DNA of 64,000 nt from Paraglaciecola mesophila (GCF_009906955.1 NZ_CP047656.1:2751001-2815000); one strand, 5' to 3'. Positions 30,470 to 39,685 are shown, counted from the stretch's first letter. Notes: generated by a model not told the origin, from the sequence alone. Program-made: numbers and translations.

Positions 30470-31183
30470 ATGATTTATTACCGTAAAATCGGCAACATTA
30501 AAGCCCTAACGTTCGATCTCGATGACACCCTATACGACAACCACCCTTACATAATGCGTGCAGAACACGCCCTAATAGAATTTTTAGGTGACTTTGCACC
30601 AGAGCCAACCCACAGTCACCCTGCGTATTGGCGTGAGCATAGACTCACTACCCTAAAGAACAAGCCAGAACTTCGTAGCGACATGGGCATGTTACGCCGC
30701 GAAGTATTAACCAGCGGTATTCAAGCCTTTGGGCATACTGGTCAGGCATTAAAAAGTGCTGTAGATGAAGCGTTTGATTTCTTCTATTTTGAGCGTAGCA
30801 ATTTCAAGGTGGCAGAAGAGGTCACGCAAACGCTGAGCAAACTCGCGGAGCGCTGGCCGTTAGTGGCTATCACTAATGGCAACGTTAACTTGGAGCAAAT
30901 CGGTATAGCGGATTACTTTCAAAAAAGTTTTCACGCAAGTTTGGCTTTTCCGATGAAGCCCAGCGGGGAAATGTTTAAGGCTGCACAGCAGCTACTAAAA
31001 CGGCCGAATGAGTCGATTTTGCATGTAGGTGATAATTTAGAAAAAGATGTATTTGGGGCAAAAAAAGCCGGCTTTATGAGCGCTTGGTATGCGATTAATC
31101 GCCCCATGAATTTGAGCAGCGAAGAGACCACTGTATTACCGGATATTCAGCTAGGCCATTTAAGCGAGCTTTGTGACTTGTAG
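30470..31183 (+). CDS. yigB: HAD-family phosphatase YigB
   Basis: A 237-residue HAD hydrolase; the E. coli homologue dephosphorylates 5-amino-6-(5-phospho-D-ribitylamino)uracil in riboflavin synthesis, along with FMN. Motifs: ALTFDLDDTLYDN (nucleophile Asp), VAITNGN, KPSGEMFKAA and VGDNLEKDVFGAKKAG. It is last in the lptM-lysA-dapF-DUF484-xerC-yigB series, a conserved gammaproteobacterial order. It is convergent with cysE. Confidence 0.9.
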   Translation: MIYYRKIGNIKALTFDLDDTLYDNHPYIMRAEHALIEFLGDFAPEPTHSHPAYWREHRLTTLKNKPELRSDMGMLRREVLTSGIQAFGHTGQALKSAVDEAFDFFYFERSNFKVAEEVTQTLSKLAERWPLVAITNGNVNLEQIGIADYFQKSFHASLAFPMKPSGEMFKAAQQLLKRPNESILHVGDNLEKDVFGAKKAGFMSAWYAINRPMNLSSEETTVLPDIQLGHLSELCDL

Positions 31184-31202
31184 CGACTTATCTAGTTGCA
31201 GT

Positions 31203-31236
31203 TAGGCTCCCTTGATTTCCGTACGGAGCGAGCCTA
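31203..31236. terminator. Hairpin between convergent yigB and cysE
   Basis: TAGGCTC (31203-31209) pairs with GAGCCTA (31230-31236), enclosing a second palindrome TCCGTACGGA (31218-31227). It lies in the 64-bp gap between the two stops. There is no strong T run. Confidence 0.45.
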
Positions 31237-31247
31237 GAGCCTAGATA

Positions 31248-32027
31248 CTAATCTTCCAATACGTTTTGACGCATGGTCTGACAAGGGTTCTGACAACTTG
31301 GCTTACCTACAATTTTTGCCGGAACACCGGCCACAGTCACATGGGACGGAACATTAGCCAGCACCACACTGCCCGCACCGACTTTAGCACCAGAGCCAAT
31401 TTCAATGTTACCCAAGATTTTGGCGCCAGCACCAATCATCACGCCATGGCGCACTTTTGGATGCCTATCCCCTACCTCGTTACCTGTGCCGCCCAGCGTA
31501 ACCGACTGCATAATCGACACATTATCTTCAATTACAGCCGTTTCGCCCACGACTATGCCAGTGGCATGGTCAAACATGACGCCCTGACCAATATATGCCG
31601 CTGGGTGAATATCCACAGACAACACTTCAGAGCTTCGACTTTGGATAAATAGCGCCAATTCATGGCGGCCCATTAACCACAACATATGGGCAAAGCGGTG
31701 TACCTGAATGGCGTGAAAGCCCTTAAAGTACAATAGTACGGTTAAATAAGACTTGACCGCCGGGTCGCGCTCGAATGTGGCTTGAATATCAAATACAGTG
31801 GCTTCCACCAGCAACGGTTGCTCGCAATAGGCTTGGTCTAGCATGGTACGCAAAGCATCCGCTGACATGACCTTATCTGATAGCTTATTCGATAAAATAA
31901 AGCTCAACGCCCCTGCGAAGTCTTCCTGTTTTAAAATACATTCATTAACATAAGTGGCAAGTAAGGGCTCTTTGTCTGTCATTACCTGTGCTTCATTTCG
32001 AAGCGTTTGCCAAAATTTGTTGTCCAC
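31248..32027 (-). CDS. cysE: Serine O-acetyltransferase
   Basis: First step of cysteine synthesis: acetyl transfer from acetyl-CoA to L-serine. An N-terminal helical domain is followed by a left-handed beta-helix with HPAAYIGQGVMFDHATGIVVGETAVI (catalytic Asp-His), SVTLGGTG and GAGAKILGNIEIGSGAKVGAGSVV; the C-terminal tail ends QTMRQNVLED. The start is GTG 32027 with AAGGTGG upstream. The gene is inserted in reverse between yigB and uvrD, which are neighbours in E. coli. Confidence 0.95.
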   Translation of the reverse strand: MDNKFWQTLRNEAQVMTDKEPLLATYVNECILKQEDFAGALSFILSNKLSDKVMSADALRTMLDQAYCEQPLLVEATVFDIQATFERDPAVKSYLTVLLYFKGFHAIQVHRFAHMLWLMGRHELALFIQSRSSEVLSVDIHPAAYIGQGVMFDHATGIVVGETAVIEDNVSIMQSVTLGGTGNEVGDRHPKVRHGVMIGAGAKILGNIEIGSGAKVGAGSVVLANVPSHVTVAGVPAKIVGKPSCQNPCQTMRQNVLED

Positions 32028-32113
32028 GCGTATCCACCTTATATCTGCATTAGTCGGCAGTGTAGTCAGTTGTTATTTCAAAGCCCATTAATGACTAAGA
32101 ACAAATTCATTAA

Positions 32114-32129
32114 TTGTATAAAAACACAG
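32114..32129 (+). promoter_or_regulatory. LexA (SOS) box upstream of uvrD
   Basis: TTGT-N8-ACAG with an AT-rich spacer (ATAAAAAC) matches the LexA consensus CTGT-N8-ACAG except for the first base. It overlaps the likely -35 region of the uvrD promoter, where repression would be expected. E. coli uvrD is also under LexA control. Confidence 0.65.
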
Positions 32130-32144
32130 TATAACTGTTATAAT
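32114..32144 (+). promoter_or_regulatory. uvrD promoter
   Basis: A perfect TATAAT (32139-32144) is preceded by TG one base upstream (extended -10). TTGTAT at 32114-32119 is a -35 candidate with a long 19-bp spacer. Transcription would start near 32151, leaving about 24 bases before ATG 32175. Confidence 0.6.
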
Positions 32145-32174
32145 GCGCCCATAATTCTACAGCATTTTTTCCCC

Positions 32175-34349
32175 ATGGATGTATCTCGACTTTTAGAACA
32201 ACTCAACGATAAACAGCGCGATGCGGTGGCCTCACCCGCTGCGGACATGCTTATTTTGGCTGGCGCAGGCAGTGGTAAAACCCGCGTTTTAGTGCATCGC
32301 ATTGCGTGGTTAATGGAAGTAGAAGGTATAGCCCCTTGGGGGATCCTAGCCGTTACGTTTACCAATAAAGCCGCGCGGGAAATGCGCGGGCGTATCGAAG
32401 AGTTGCAAGGCAGTGCACTGAGTAATATGTGGATAGGCACGTTCCATGGCATCGCCCACAGGTTGCTGCGCACCCACTATGCAGAAGCTAAGTTACCCGA
32501 GAACTTTCAAATTTTAGATTCTGATGACCAATACCGCTTAGTGCGCCGCGTCATCAAAAGTATGAATCTAGATGAAAAACAATGGGCCCCTAAACATGTT
32601 CAGTGGTACATCAATGGCAATAAAGATGAAGGCTTACGCCCTGAACATATTGACACCCACGGCGATTACAACCAGAAAAAGCTCTGTGAAATCTATCAGG
32701 TGTATCAACAAACCTGCGAACGTGCGGGTTTAGTCGACTTTGCCGAGTTATTACTGCGCGCTCATCAACTATGGGTGGAAAACCCAGAACTGCTTAAGCA
32801 CTATCAAAATCGCTTTCGCGCGGTCCTGGTGGACGAATTTCAAGATACCAATAACATCCAATATGCCTGGCTACGCCTTTTGGCTGCCCCCACTAACAAT
32901 ATGATTATTGTGGGTGACGACGACCAATCTATTTATGGTTGGCGCGGTGCCAACGTACAAAATATTCAGCATTTTTTACGTGACTACCCGCAGGCGAAAA
33001 CCATACGCTTAGAGCAAAACTATCGCTCCACAGGTAATATTCTTAAAGCAGCTAATGCGGTTATCGATAACAACCAAGGTCGGCTAGGCAAAGAACTATG
33101 GACTGAGGGAGCTGATGGCGAGCCTATCTCCTTATACGCAGGTTTTAACGAGTTAGATGAAGCCCGCTTTGCAGTATCACGTATAAAAGACTGGCAAACC
33201 CAAGGTTACGCCCTTAGCGATTGTGCGATTTTATACCGCAACAACGCTCAATCTCGCGTGCTCGAAGAAGCCTTATTGCAAGAATCAGTAGCCTATCGAA
33301 TTTATGGTGGTCTGCGATTCTTTGAACGCCAAGAAATTAGAGACGCTTTAGGTTATCTGCGCATCATTAATCAACAAATTGACGATGCTGCATTTGAACG
33401 CGTGGTTAATACTCCTACGCGTGGCATAGGTGACAAGACGTTGGCCCAGGTACGCGAACAAGCCAAAGAAAGCGACTTGTCCATGTGGCAAGCGAGCTTA
33501 CAACTACTGCGAGAAAAGCGCTTGTCAGGCCGTGCAGCTAATGCGCTGCAAGGCTTTATCGATTTAGTCTTATTGCTGCAAAAAGACACCCAAGACTTAC
33601 CCCTTGAACAGCATGCTGATCACGTGATTAAGCATTCCGGTTTATACGCCATGTACAAAGCAGAAAAAGGCGAGAAAGCCCAAGCACGTATTGAAAACTT
33701 AGAAGAGCTCGTTACTGCGTGTAAGCAGTTCGCGCCCCCTGAAGAAGCTGAAAACATGAGCCCTATGTCAGCGTTTCTTGCTCATGCTTCACTTGAAGCG
33801 GGTGATGCTCAGGCCGATAAGCATCAAGACGCCGTTCAGATGATGACCATACACACAGCCAAAGGGCTAGAATTCCCTATGGTGTTGTTGGTCGGTGTTG
33901 AAGAGGGTATGTTTCCGAGCCAAATGAGTAACGATGAGCCGGGTAAAATCGAAGAAGAACGACGCTTATGCTATGTCGGCATGACGCGCGCCATGCAGAA
34001 ACTCTATCTAACCTATGCTGAAAGTCGCCGCGTGTACGGGCAAGACAAATACCACACGCCTTCGCGATTTATCAAAGAAATACCCAGCGAATATATTGAA
34101 GAAGTCCGCTTGCGCACAAAGGCCACGGTTTCAAGGCCAATGCAGAGTCGCTTTCAATCATCCGCCAGTCACACCGCGTTTGACTCTACCGGCTTTAAAC
34201 TCGGTGAGCGCGTATCCCATCGCAAATTCGGTGAAGGAACCGTGCTTAATTATGAGGGCAGCGGGGAACACGCGAGAGTGCAAGTCAATTTCGATAATGT
34301 CGGCAGTAAATGGTTAGTATTGTCATTCGCCAAACTTGACCGAATATAG
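32175..34349 (+). CDS. uvrD: DNA helicase II UvrD
   Basis: Superfamily-1 3'-5' helicase for nucleotide-excision and mismatch repair. Motifs in order: Walker A AGAGSGKTRVL near residue 29, TFTNKAAREMRGR, Walker B VDEFQDTN, GDDDQSIYGWRGA, EQNYRSTGNIL, IHTAKGLEFPMV and YVGMTRAM; the C-terminal tail carries the KLGERVSHRKFGEGTVLN module typical of UvrD/PcrA. ATG 32175 gives 724 residues, near the E. coli length; an open extension to 32007 would run through the promoter. It is preceded by a LexA box. Confidence 0.97.
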   Translation: MDVSRLLEQLNDKQRDAVASPAADMLILAGAGSGKTRVLVHRIAWLMEVEGIAPWGILAVTFTNKAAREMRGRIEELQGSALSNMWIGTFHGIAHRLLRTHYAEAKLPENFQILDSDDQYRLVRRVIKSMNLDEKQWAPKHVQWYINGNKDEGLRPEHIDTHGDYNQKKLCEIYQVYQQTCERAGLVDFAELLLRAHQLWVENPELLKHYQNRFRAVLVDEFQDTNNIQYAWLRLLAAPTNNMIIVGDDDQSIYGWRGANVQNIQHFLRDYPQAKTIRLEQNYRSTGNILKAANAVIDNNQGRLGKELWTEGADGEPISLYAGFNELDEARFAVSRIKDWQTQGYALSDCAILYRNNAQSRVLEEALLQESVAYRIYGGLRFFERQEIRDALGYLRIINQQIDDAAFERVVNTPTRGIGDKTLAQVREQAKESDLSMWQASLQLLREKRLSGRAANALQGFIDLVLLLQKDTQDLPLEQHADHVIKHSGLYAMYKAEKGEKAQARIENLEELVTACKQFAPPEEAENMSPMSAFLAHASLEAGDAQADKHQDAVQMMTIHTAKGLEFPMVLLVGVEEGMFPSQMSNDEPGKIEEERRLCYVGMTRAMQKLYLTYAESRRVYGQDKYHTPSRFIKEIPSEYIEEVRLRTKATVSRPMQSRFQSSASHTAFDSTGFKLGERVSHRKFGEGTVLNYEGSGEHARVQVNFDNVGSKWLVLSFAKLDRI

Positions 34350-34448
34350 GCCATTGCTGATTAAAACCGGTTTACTTTTTTAACCGAGTACGTTGTAGTT
34401 ACCACGAGTGATTGCACTCCCGTGCTCAGAAAAAGGTAAACTTGTTTT

Positions 34449-35693
34449 ATGCGCCCAAAAGTACTGATCATTGACGACAACGAACAATCCGTAGGTGTCA
34501 TTGCCAGTCTCATCGTTAACGCTCAGCTAACGCCAGTTAGAGCCACCAGCCTAACGGCTGCCCAGCATATATTTTCACGCTCTGCACCAGAAGACTTTCT
34601 GTGTGCCATCGTCGATTATCGCCTCCCAGACGCCCCACACGGCCAAGCAATCGACTTCACCCTAGCTTCGTTTTTGCCCACCATAGTCACTACTGAGTTC
34701 CTAGACTCACAAACCAGAGCCGGTATTCTGGACAAAGACGTTATTGATTACATCCTCAAAGAAAGTGAACAGGTATACGAATACCTGAGTGTGTTACTCA
34801 GTCGGTTATATAAAAACAAACATATTGGCGTTTTAGTTGTAGATAACGCACGTGTTCATAGGGCGCGCAGTACAGCGTTGTTGCGCCGGCATAACTTTAT
34901 GACCTACGAGGCAACAACTGGGCAGCACGGACTTGAAGTACTCACGCGCCAGAGTCATATCAAGCTAGTGATTGTGGCCAATGATTTACCAGGCCCGAGC
35001 GGCATCAAAATGCTCAGCGAAGTTCGACAACGAGCAAAAAAAGAAGATATCGCTGTGATCGGTTTGTCTGACAGAGGCGATACTGGGCTATCTGCCCGCT
35101 TTATCAAAAGCGGGGCGAATGACTTTCTGACCCAGCCTTACGGCCAAGAAGAATTCTTATGCCGAATTATGCAAAACATCGAATATATAGAAAATATCGA
35201 GCTTATCAGACGTGCGGCCAATTCTGATTTTCTCACTGGCCTGCCCAATCGTCGTCATTTCTTTGAGCGGGCAGCGGCTGCACTGCAGTTAATCCCGGTT
35301 TGCCAATGCTTAGCTCTTATCGATATCGACCATTTTAAAAAAATTAATGATACCTATGGTCATGATTGTGGTGATTATACCTTAAGGGAAATTGCTAAAT
35401 TAGTCGCTGACACCTTCAAGCAGCATATTCCGGCCCGCTTTGGCGGTGAAGAATTTTGCGTTTTTATGCCGAATATTAAGCTGCACACGGCAGTGCAAAT
35501 ATTTAATGATTTCCGCCAAGCCCTCACTGACATCGAGTTCAAATTTGAGGGCCAAACATTTCATTGCTCTGTCAGTATTGGCGTGACCGCTATAGAACAT
35601 GGGGGCATAAGCGGCATGCTGCGTAAAGCGGACGAATATCTGTATCAGGCAAAAAATAACGGCCGAAATCGTGTTGAGCACGACCCCAGCTAA
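34449..35693 (+). CDS. Diguanylate cyclase with two receiver domains
   Basis: A 414-residue protein. REC1 (residues about 4-120) keeps the acceptor Asp in AIVDYRLPDA. REC2 (about 128-245) has the sequence VIVANDLPGPSG, in which the acceptor position is Ala, so it is probably not phosphorylated. The C-terminal GGDEF domain (about 255-410) has DFLTGLPNRR, IDIDHFKKIND and RFGGEEF, so c-di-GMP synthesis is expected. No RxxD inhibitory site precedes GGEEF. It is monocistronic, with no histidine kinase next to it. Confidence 0.9.
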   Translation: MRPKVLIIDDNEQSVGVIASLIVNAQLTPVRATSLTAAQHIFSRSAPEDFLCAIVDYRLPDAPHGQAIDFTLASFLPTIVTTEFLDSQTRAGILDKDVIDYILKESEQVYEYLSVLLSRLYKNKHIGVLVVDNARVHRARSTALLRRHNFMTYEATTGQHGLEVLTRQSHIKLVIVANDLPGPSGIKMLSEVRQRAKKEDIAVIGLSDRGDTGLSARFIKSGANDFLTQPYGQEEFLCRIMQNIEYIENIELIRRAANSDFLTGLPNRRHFFERAAAALQLIPVCQCLALIDIDHFKKINDTYGHDCGDYTLREIAKLVADTFKQHIPARFGGEEFCVFMPNIKLHTAVQIFNDFRQALTDIEFKFEGQTFHCSVSIGVTAIEHGGISGMLRKADEYLYQAKNNGRNRVEHDPS

Positions 35694-35698
35694 GTACG

Positions 35699-36607
35699 CT
35701 AAGCCTGCGCCTGTTTAAGCGCCTTCTTTACTTTTTGGTATTGGCGTAAGGAATCATAACTAAACAATCCTAGCGCCAACCAGACAAACGCGAACATAAC
35801 TAATTTGCTGTTATCCAGCGGTTCACCGTAAACCGCAGCAGCCAATACAAACATCAGGCTTGGGCCGATGTATTGGAAAAAGCCTAAGGTCGAAAACATG
35901 ATGCGCTTGGCGGCTGCCGTAAAACATAACAAGGGCGCTGTAGTGACGATGCCAGCGCAAATCAAGGTAATATTTAAAGGCAGGTCATTAGTGAGCATAT
36001 TGCTGTACTCACCCGCGAACCAAATCCAGTAGACGATAGCAGGTGGGAGCAAAAACACACTTTCAATTAGCAACCCTGGTAATGAGTCCACCGCGACTTG
36101 CTTTCGCAATAAGCCGTATATTCCGAACGTGCCAGCAAGTGCAAGTGCAACCCAAGGCAACTGGCCGTAACTGACGATAAAATACGCTACACCTGAAAGC
36201 GCTAAGCCCACGGCAACTTTTTGCATGCGTCGTAACCGCTCACCTAAAAATATGCGTCCTAGGAATACATTTAGCAAGGGATTGATGTAGTAACCTAAAC
36301 TGGCATCAAGTAGATGATTATTATTGATTGCCCAGATGAAAATAAACCAGTTTGCGGCCAACAGTAATCCAGATATCAATAGAATCTGCATGACCTTCGG
36401 ATTTAATATCGCCTGCTTTACCTTATTAATTTTACCGGTCACAGCCACCAGTAAAACTAATACCAGCACAGACCAAATAATGCGATGCATCAAAATTTCC
36501 ATTGCTGGCACTTGGCCAATCAATTTGAAATACATTGGCGCAATACCCCACATGGTGTACGCCGCGATTGCGAATAAGACGCCCGATTTCACCGCTTTAT
36601 CATTCAT
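35699..36607 (-). CDS. rarD: EamA-family transporter RarD
   Basis: A 302-residue permease with about ten helices, two EamA repeats. The start GVLFAIAAYTMWGIAPMYFKLIG and the internal ANWFIFIWAINNNHLLDASLGYYINPL are hallmarks of RarD. The substrate is not established for the family. It ends 6 bp from the diguanylate cyclase on the other strand. The start is ATG 36607. Confidence 0.9.
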   Translation of the reverse strand: MNDKAVKSGVLFAIAAYTMWGIAPMYFKLIGQVPAMEILMHRIIWSVLVLVLLVAVTGKINKVKQAILNPKVMQILLISGLLLAANWFIFIWAINNNHLLDASLGYYINPLLNVFLGRIFLGERLRRMQKVAVGLALSGVAYFIVSYGQLPWVALALAGTFGIYGLLRKQVAVDSLPGLLIESVFLLPPAIVYWIWFAGEYSNMLTNDLPLNITLICAGIVTTAPLLCFTAAAKRIMFSTLGFFQYIGPSLMFVLAAAVYGEPLDNSKLVMFAFVWLALGLFSYDSLRQYQKVKKALKQAQA

Positions 36608-36775
36608 TTCAAGCCCCTTTTACCATCAAGCGCAGGAGTGTGAATTAACTACCTTGGAAAAGCAATGTGCGTAGTTACATTCAAGTCTTCAAGCCTACAG
36701 TCTTTTTCATACACTGAAATAATACAGGCTGGATATCGGTCTTGTTTTATCATCAAAATCCAAAAGGTAACCCAA

Positions 36776-37036
36776 TTGATAAACAAAAATATTGGACTAT
36801 TAAATCAGCTTTTTAACCCTACTTTGGTCAAGCGTTCGCTTGCCACGGCGCTAATTGTTGGTGCGATCCTAAATGTGATTAACCAATATGACGGTGTATT
36901 TGGACAAGCACCGATTCTGTGGGGGAGTATGCTCCTAACGTTTATCGTCCCTTACTTCGTCTCGTCTATTTCCGGTATGTTAACCCTACGCCAATTCGCG
37001 AGGCAGCAAGCAACAAAATCGTCGACATCTGAATAG
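36776..37036 (+). CDS. nrtS: NrtS-like nitrate/nitrite transporter
   Basis: An 86-residue protein with two hydrophobic helices (about residues 25-45 and 50-70): RSLATALIVGAILNVINQYD and WGSMLLTFIVPYFVSSISG match NrtS, a small nitrate/nitrite transporter family. The frame is open to 36665, but TTG 36776 is preferred: AAAAGG is 8 bases upstream and the protein then has the family's size. It precedes a VTT protein and a formate/nitrite channel in the same direction. Confidence 0.65.
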   Translation: MINKNIGLLNQLFNPTLVKRSLATALIVGAILNVINQYDGVFGQAPILWGSMLLTFIVPYFVSSISGMLTLRQFARQQATKSSTSE

Positions 37037-37406
37037 GCCTAAGAGCGATTTGCAGCTCTATCCAGAGGGCTCCTCGCCATCGACCTTGGGTAAGCAACCT
37101 AAATACTGGATAAGTAAATATTGCAAAAAATCCCTCTAAATCAGCCCGCGCCGAGTCAATATTTGCTGTTTAGGACAACGTTGCTGCATCCAAATTGCGT
37201 TTATACGCGCAAATTCACAAGTATGGGCATAAGCTGGACCACCGCGTTCTATAAGGCTTAAAGCAGTATTAGTTTACAGGTCTGGTTTGCGCGCCAATAA
37301 CTCACTCATTCCCCGCCGTCCTTTGGTATATATCCTGCACAGTCAGTCTACTCGTTTCATTCTCTACTTGGTTTACATCAAGCCCAAGTTTTTATACAGG
37401 ACGAAC
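37037..37406. other. Intergenic region with an orphan open frame
   Basis: 370 bp without an accepted gene. On the minus strand, 37136-37273 is an open frame of 45 codons with no start codon or ribosome site; its translation contains LIERGGPAYAHTCEFARIN and looks protein-like, so it may be a gene remnant. The promoter of the VTT gene should lie at the right end. Confidence 0.35.
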
Positions 37407-37979
37407 ATGGTCACGTATTTTAAAAATAAGACTAAGCAATTTATAGAATCTAAAAACATGTATCTTGTTTTGGTCATCGCCTCATTTTTAGAGTCGATCA
37501 TTGTCCCTATTCCCCTTGAAGCCGTGTTGATCCCTTTAATGCAGGCCAAGCGTGAAAAAATATGGCTGTTAGCGACGTTGGCCACCTTAGGTTGTATTTT
37601 TGGTGCCATTATCGGCTACGGCGTCGGTTATTATCTTTTTGACCAATTCGCCGAGCAAATCGCCAGCTGGTTTTCGGACCCTCAGCAGCTAGAGAATGTT
37701 AAAACCCAGATGCAAGAACAAGGCTTCTGGTACGTATTGTCCGTAGGCATTATTCCCGTTCCTTTTCAAATTGCCATGCTAGCAGCAGGTGCTGCTAAAT
37801 ACTCTTTGGGCCTATTCTTATTAGCGACTTTTATTGCCCGCTCTATTCGTTATTTTGGCCTCGCACTGCTAGTCAAATTGGCGGGTAACCAAGCTGAAGC
37901 GCTATTTAAAAAATATAAGATCCCTACAGCCATCGGGCTCACTCTAATAGTGGCCTTGATATGGTGGATTAAACATTAA
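37407..37979 (+). CDS. VTT/DedA-superfamily membrane protein (YqaA-like)
   Basis: A 190-residue inner-membrane protein. The VTT signature is clear: VIASFLESIIVPIPLEAVLIPLM near residue 20, GAIIGYGVGYYLFDQF, and the re-entrant GIIPVPFQIAMLAAGAA followed by RSIRYFGLALLVK. Superfamily members include lipid scramblase-like or polyprenyl-phosphate flippase proteins; this one's substrate is unknown. ATG 37407 is chosen because CAGGA precedes it; the open extension to 37287 has no ribosome site. Confidence 0.82.
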   Translation: MVTYFKNKTKQFIESKNMYLVLVIASFLESIIVPIPLEAVLIPLMQAKREKIWLLATLATLGCIFGAIIGYGVGYYLFDQFAEQIASWFSDPQQLENVKTQMQEQGFWYVLSVGIIPVPFQIAMLAAGAAKYSLGLFLLATFIARSIRYFGLALLVKLAGNQAEALFKKYKIPTAIGLTLIVALIWWIKH

Positions 37980-38003
37980 TTTACATTGATTCAAGGATAA
38001 ACA

Positions 38004-38927
38004 ATGAGTGATGATCTAGAGCACGGCGAACACGATCATGAGGCGAAAATAGTTTCTCCTTCTGGTGAGCTATTGTTTAATGAAAGCACCAAGGAGCGCT
38101 CCAAAGAGCGTACCCGCGAGAGTCAAGAATACGCTTCTGTAATAGTCAAGCGCGTGGACGAAACCTTTCGCCACCCCGATGACATTCTTGAAAAAGCCAT
38201 AGACGAAGGGGTTGAACAACTAGCCCGTCCGAGCATGTCGCTGTTCATGTCTGCGCTCGCTGCAGGCATGATCATCTGCTTCACCGTACTTGCCGTGGGC
38301 GTAATGACAACCATAGTCGGTGACATGTCTACAGGCTTTAATCGCGTATTGGTGGCTTTAGTGTATCCGCTGGGGTTTGTGATGTGTATTTTAAGTCGTA
38401 CCCAGTTATTTACCGAGCACACAGCCACAGCTTTCTACCCGATTCTCGATAGGCGCATCAGTGTATTTCGCATGTTTCGCCTGTGGGGTATTGTGATTGC
38501 AGGCAATATTATCGGTGGTATTTTCAGCGCCGGACTCTTAGCCCTGAGTGACGAGGTGATACATGCCAGTGAGGGTTACTTCATTATCGCGGAGCACATT
38601 TTGTCTTACTCACCTCTCACACTGCTCATAAGTGCCACCTTGGCGGGTTGGTTAATGGCGTTAGGCGCGTGGACTATACTTTCAACTCACTCCACGACCA
38701 GTCAAATACTATGTATTTACATCGTTACTTTTATTATCGGCCTTGGTGGCTTGCATCACTCGATTGCAGGCTCAGTAGAGCTGCTAGTGGGCTATTTCAC
38801 CTCAGATCAACTGTCTTTGATAGAGATGTTAAAGGCTCTTGCTGTCGTACTTCTTGGCAATGCAATTGGCGGCTCTGTCTTTGTCGCGTTACTGAATTAC
38901 AGCCATATTCGCAAACTTAATAAATAG
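38004..38927 (+). CDS. Formate/nitrite transporter-family channel (YfdC-like)
   Basis: A 307-residue protein. About 75 charged cytoplasmic residues (rich in Glu, Lys, Arg) precede six membrane helices of the FNT fold, including LSRTQLFTEHTATAFYPILD, WGIVIAGNIIGG and FIIGLGGLHHSIAGSVELLVG, with the conserved central His. The long acidic head and these motifs point to the YfdC-type branch rather than FocA. Substrate probably a small monovalent anion. It is 24 bp after the VTT gene and followed by a 10-bp-stem hairpin. Confidence 0.85.
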   Translation: MSDDLEHGEHDHEAKIVSPSGELLFNESTKERSKERTRESQEYASVIVKRVDETFRHPDDILEKAIDEGVEQLARPSMSLFMSALAAGMIICFTVLAVGVMTTIVGDMSTGFNRVLVALVYPLGFVMCILSRTQLFTEHTATAFYPILDRRISVFRMFRLWGIVIAGNIIGGIFSAGLLALSDEVIHASEGYFIIAEHILSYSPLTLLISATLAGWLMALGAWTILSTHSTTSQILCIYIVTFIIGLGGLHHSIAGSVELLVGYFTSDQLSLIEMLKALAVVLLGNAIGGSVFVALLNYSHIRKLNK

Positions 38928-38934
38928 CCACAAA

Positions 38935-38960
38935 GCCACGACAGCCCATACTGTCGTGGC
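38935..38960. terminator. Hairpin after the FNT gene
   Basis: A perfect 10-bp stem GCCACGACAG / CTGTCGTGGC with a 6-base loop, 8 bp past the FNT stop. The T run is weak. It could also act for the minus-strand gene beginning to end at 39013. Confidence 0.65.
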
Positions 38961-39012
38961 GCTATGTTCATTTACACTGCACTGTACTCGCTCTGTGTAT
39001 TCGATTCATCAA

Positions 39013-39408
39013 TCAGCGGCGAGCTAAACGCCAACCGCAATAGCTGCTTAAACTGGTGACAACTGCGCCCCATACCCAATCTTGCAAGCTTATCCCTAAA
39101 GGCCAGTCAGCCAATAACGCATAATTTGTCATATTGTACGCACCATAGGCTGCTGCACCTAAAACGCCTCCTCCAATGAATACACCACTGGCTTTTTCAG
39201 CGTTAAACTGTGGCCGAATGACTAAGTAAACCATCGCCATGCAATACAGGGTATAAAACACAATCCAAGGCCAAATATGCACCTTGTCGCGCATTAAACC
39301 TTCCATCGCTTGCGTGTAGTTATCTTTCGCTATGAAGCCAAGCCATAGTGCGTCCAGCAATAAAAAACCGAGTAATGAACCCACATATGCACGAATTACT
39401 TGTGTCAC
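39013..39408 (-). CDS. DUF2177-family membrane protein
   Basis: A 131-residue inner-membrane protein with four helices. The DUF2177 features are LLLDALWLGFIAKDNY at residues 16-31 and GAAAYGAYNMTNYALL near residue 84, followed by WPLGISLQDWVWGAVVT. Function unknown; the family is widespread in proteobacteria. The start is ATG 39408 with AGGAGGAAAGG upstream. Confidence 0.85.
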   Translation of the reverse strand: MTQVIRAYVGSLLGFLLLDALWLGFIAKDNYTQAMEGLMRDKVHIWPWIVFYTLYCMAMVYLVIRPQFNAEKASGVFIGGGVLGAAAYGAYNMTNYALLADWPLGISLQDWVWGAVVTSLSSYCGWRLARR

Positions 39409-39685
39409 CTTTCCTCCTAAGCGTGAACGCTAATATTTAAAAATAGGTTGTAAATTTGCTCCCTACATACTGTTACGCTCACGCGCCAAAATCGACCACT
39501 GTGACCAAAAACCAAACAGAAATAACTACTTAATTTGTGTAAATTTTACCACTCCTGCCTTTCTTAAATACTAAAACGAAAACGAAAAAGCCATACTATT
39601 CAGTTAGTTATAATTATTAGGCGATTGGTACAAAGCTCGCATTAGAGTAACGACAATAATGAAAGTGAAGCAATGAGAGGAACCC

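Noticed and set aside
32007..32174. N-terminal extension of UvrD
   Set aside because: It covers the LexA box and promoter, and UvrD normally begins close to the MDVSRLLEQLNDKQ segment.
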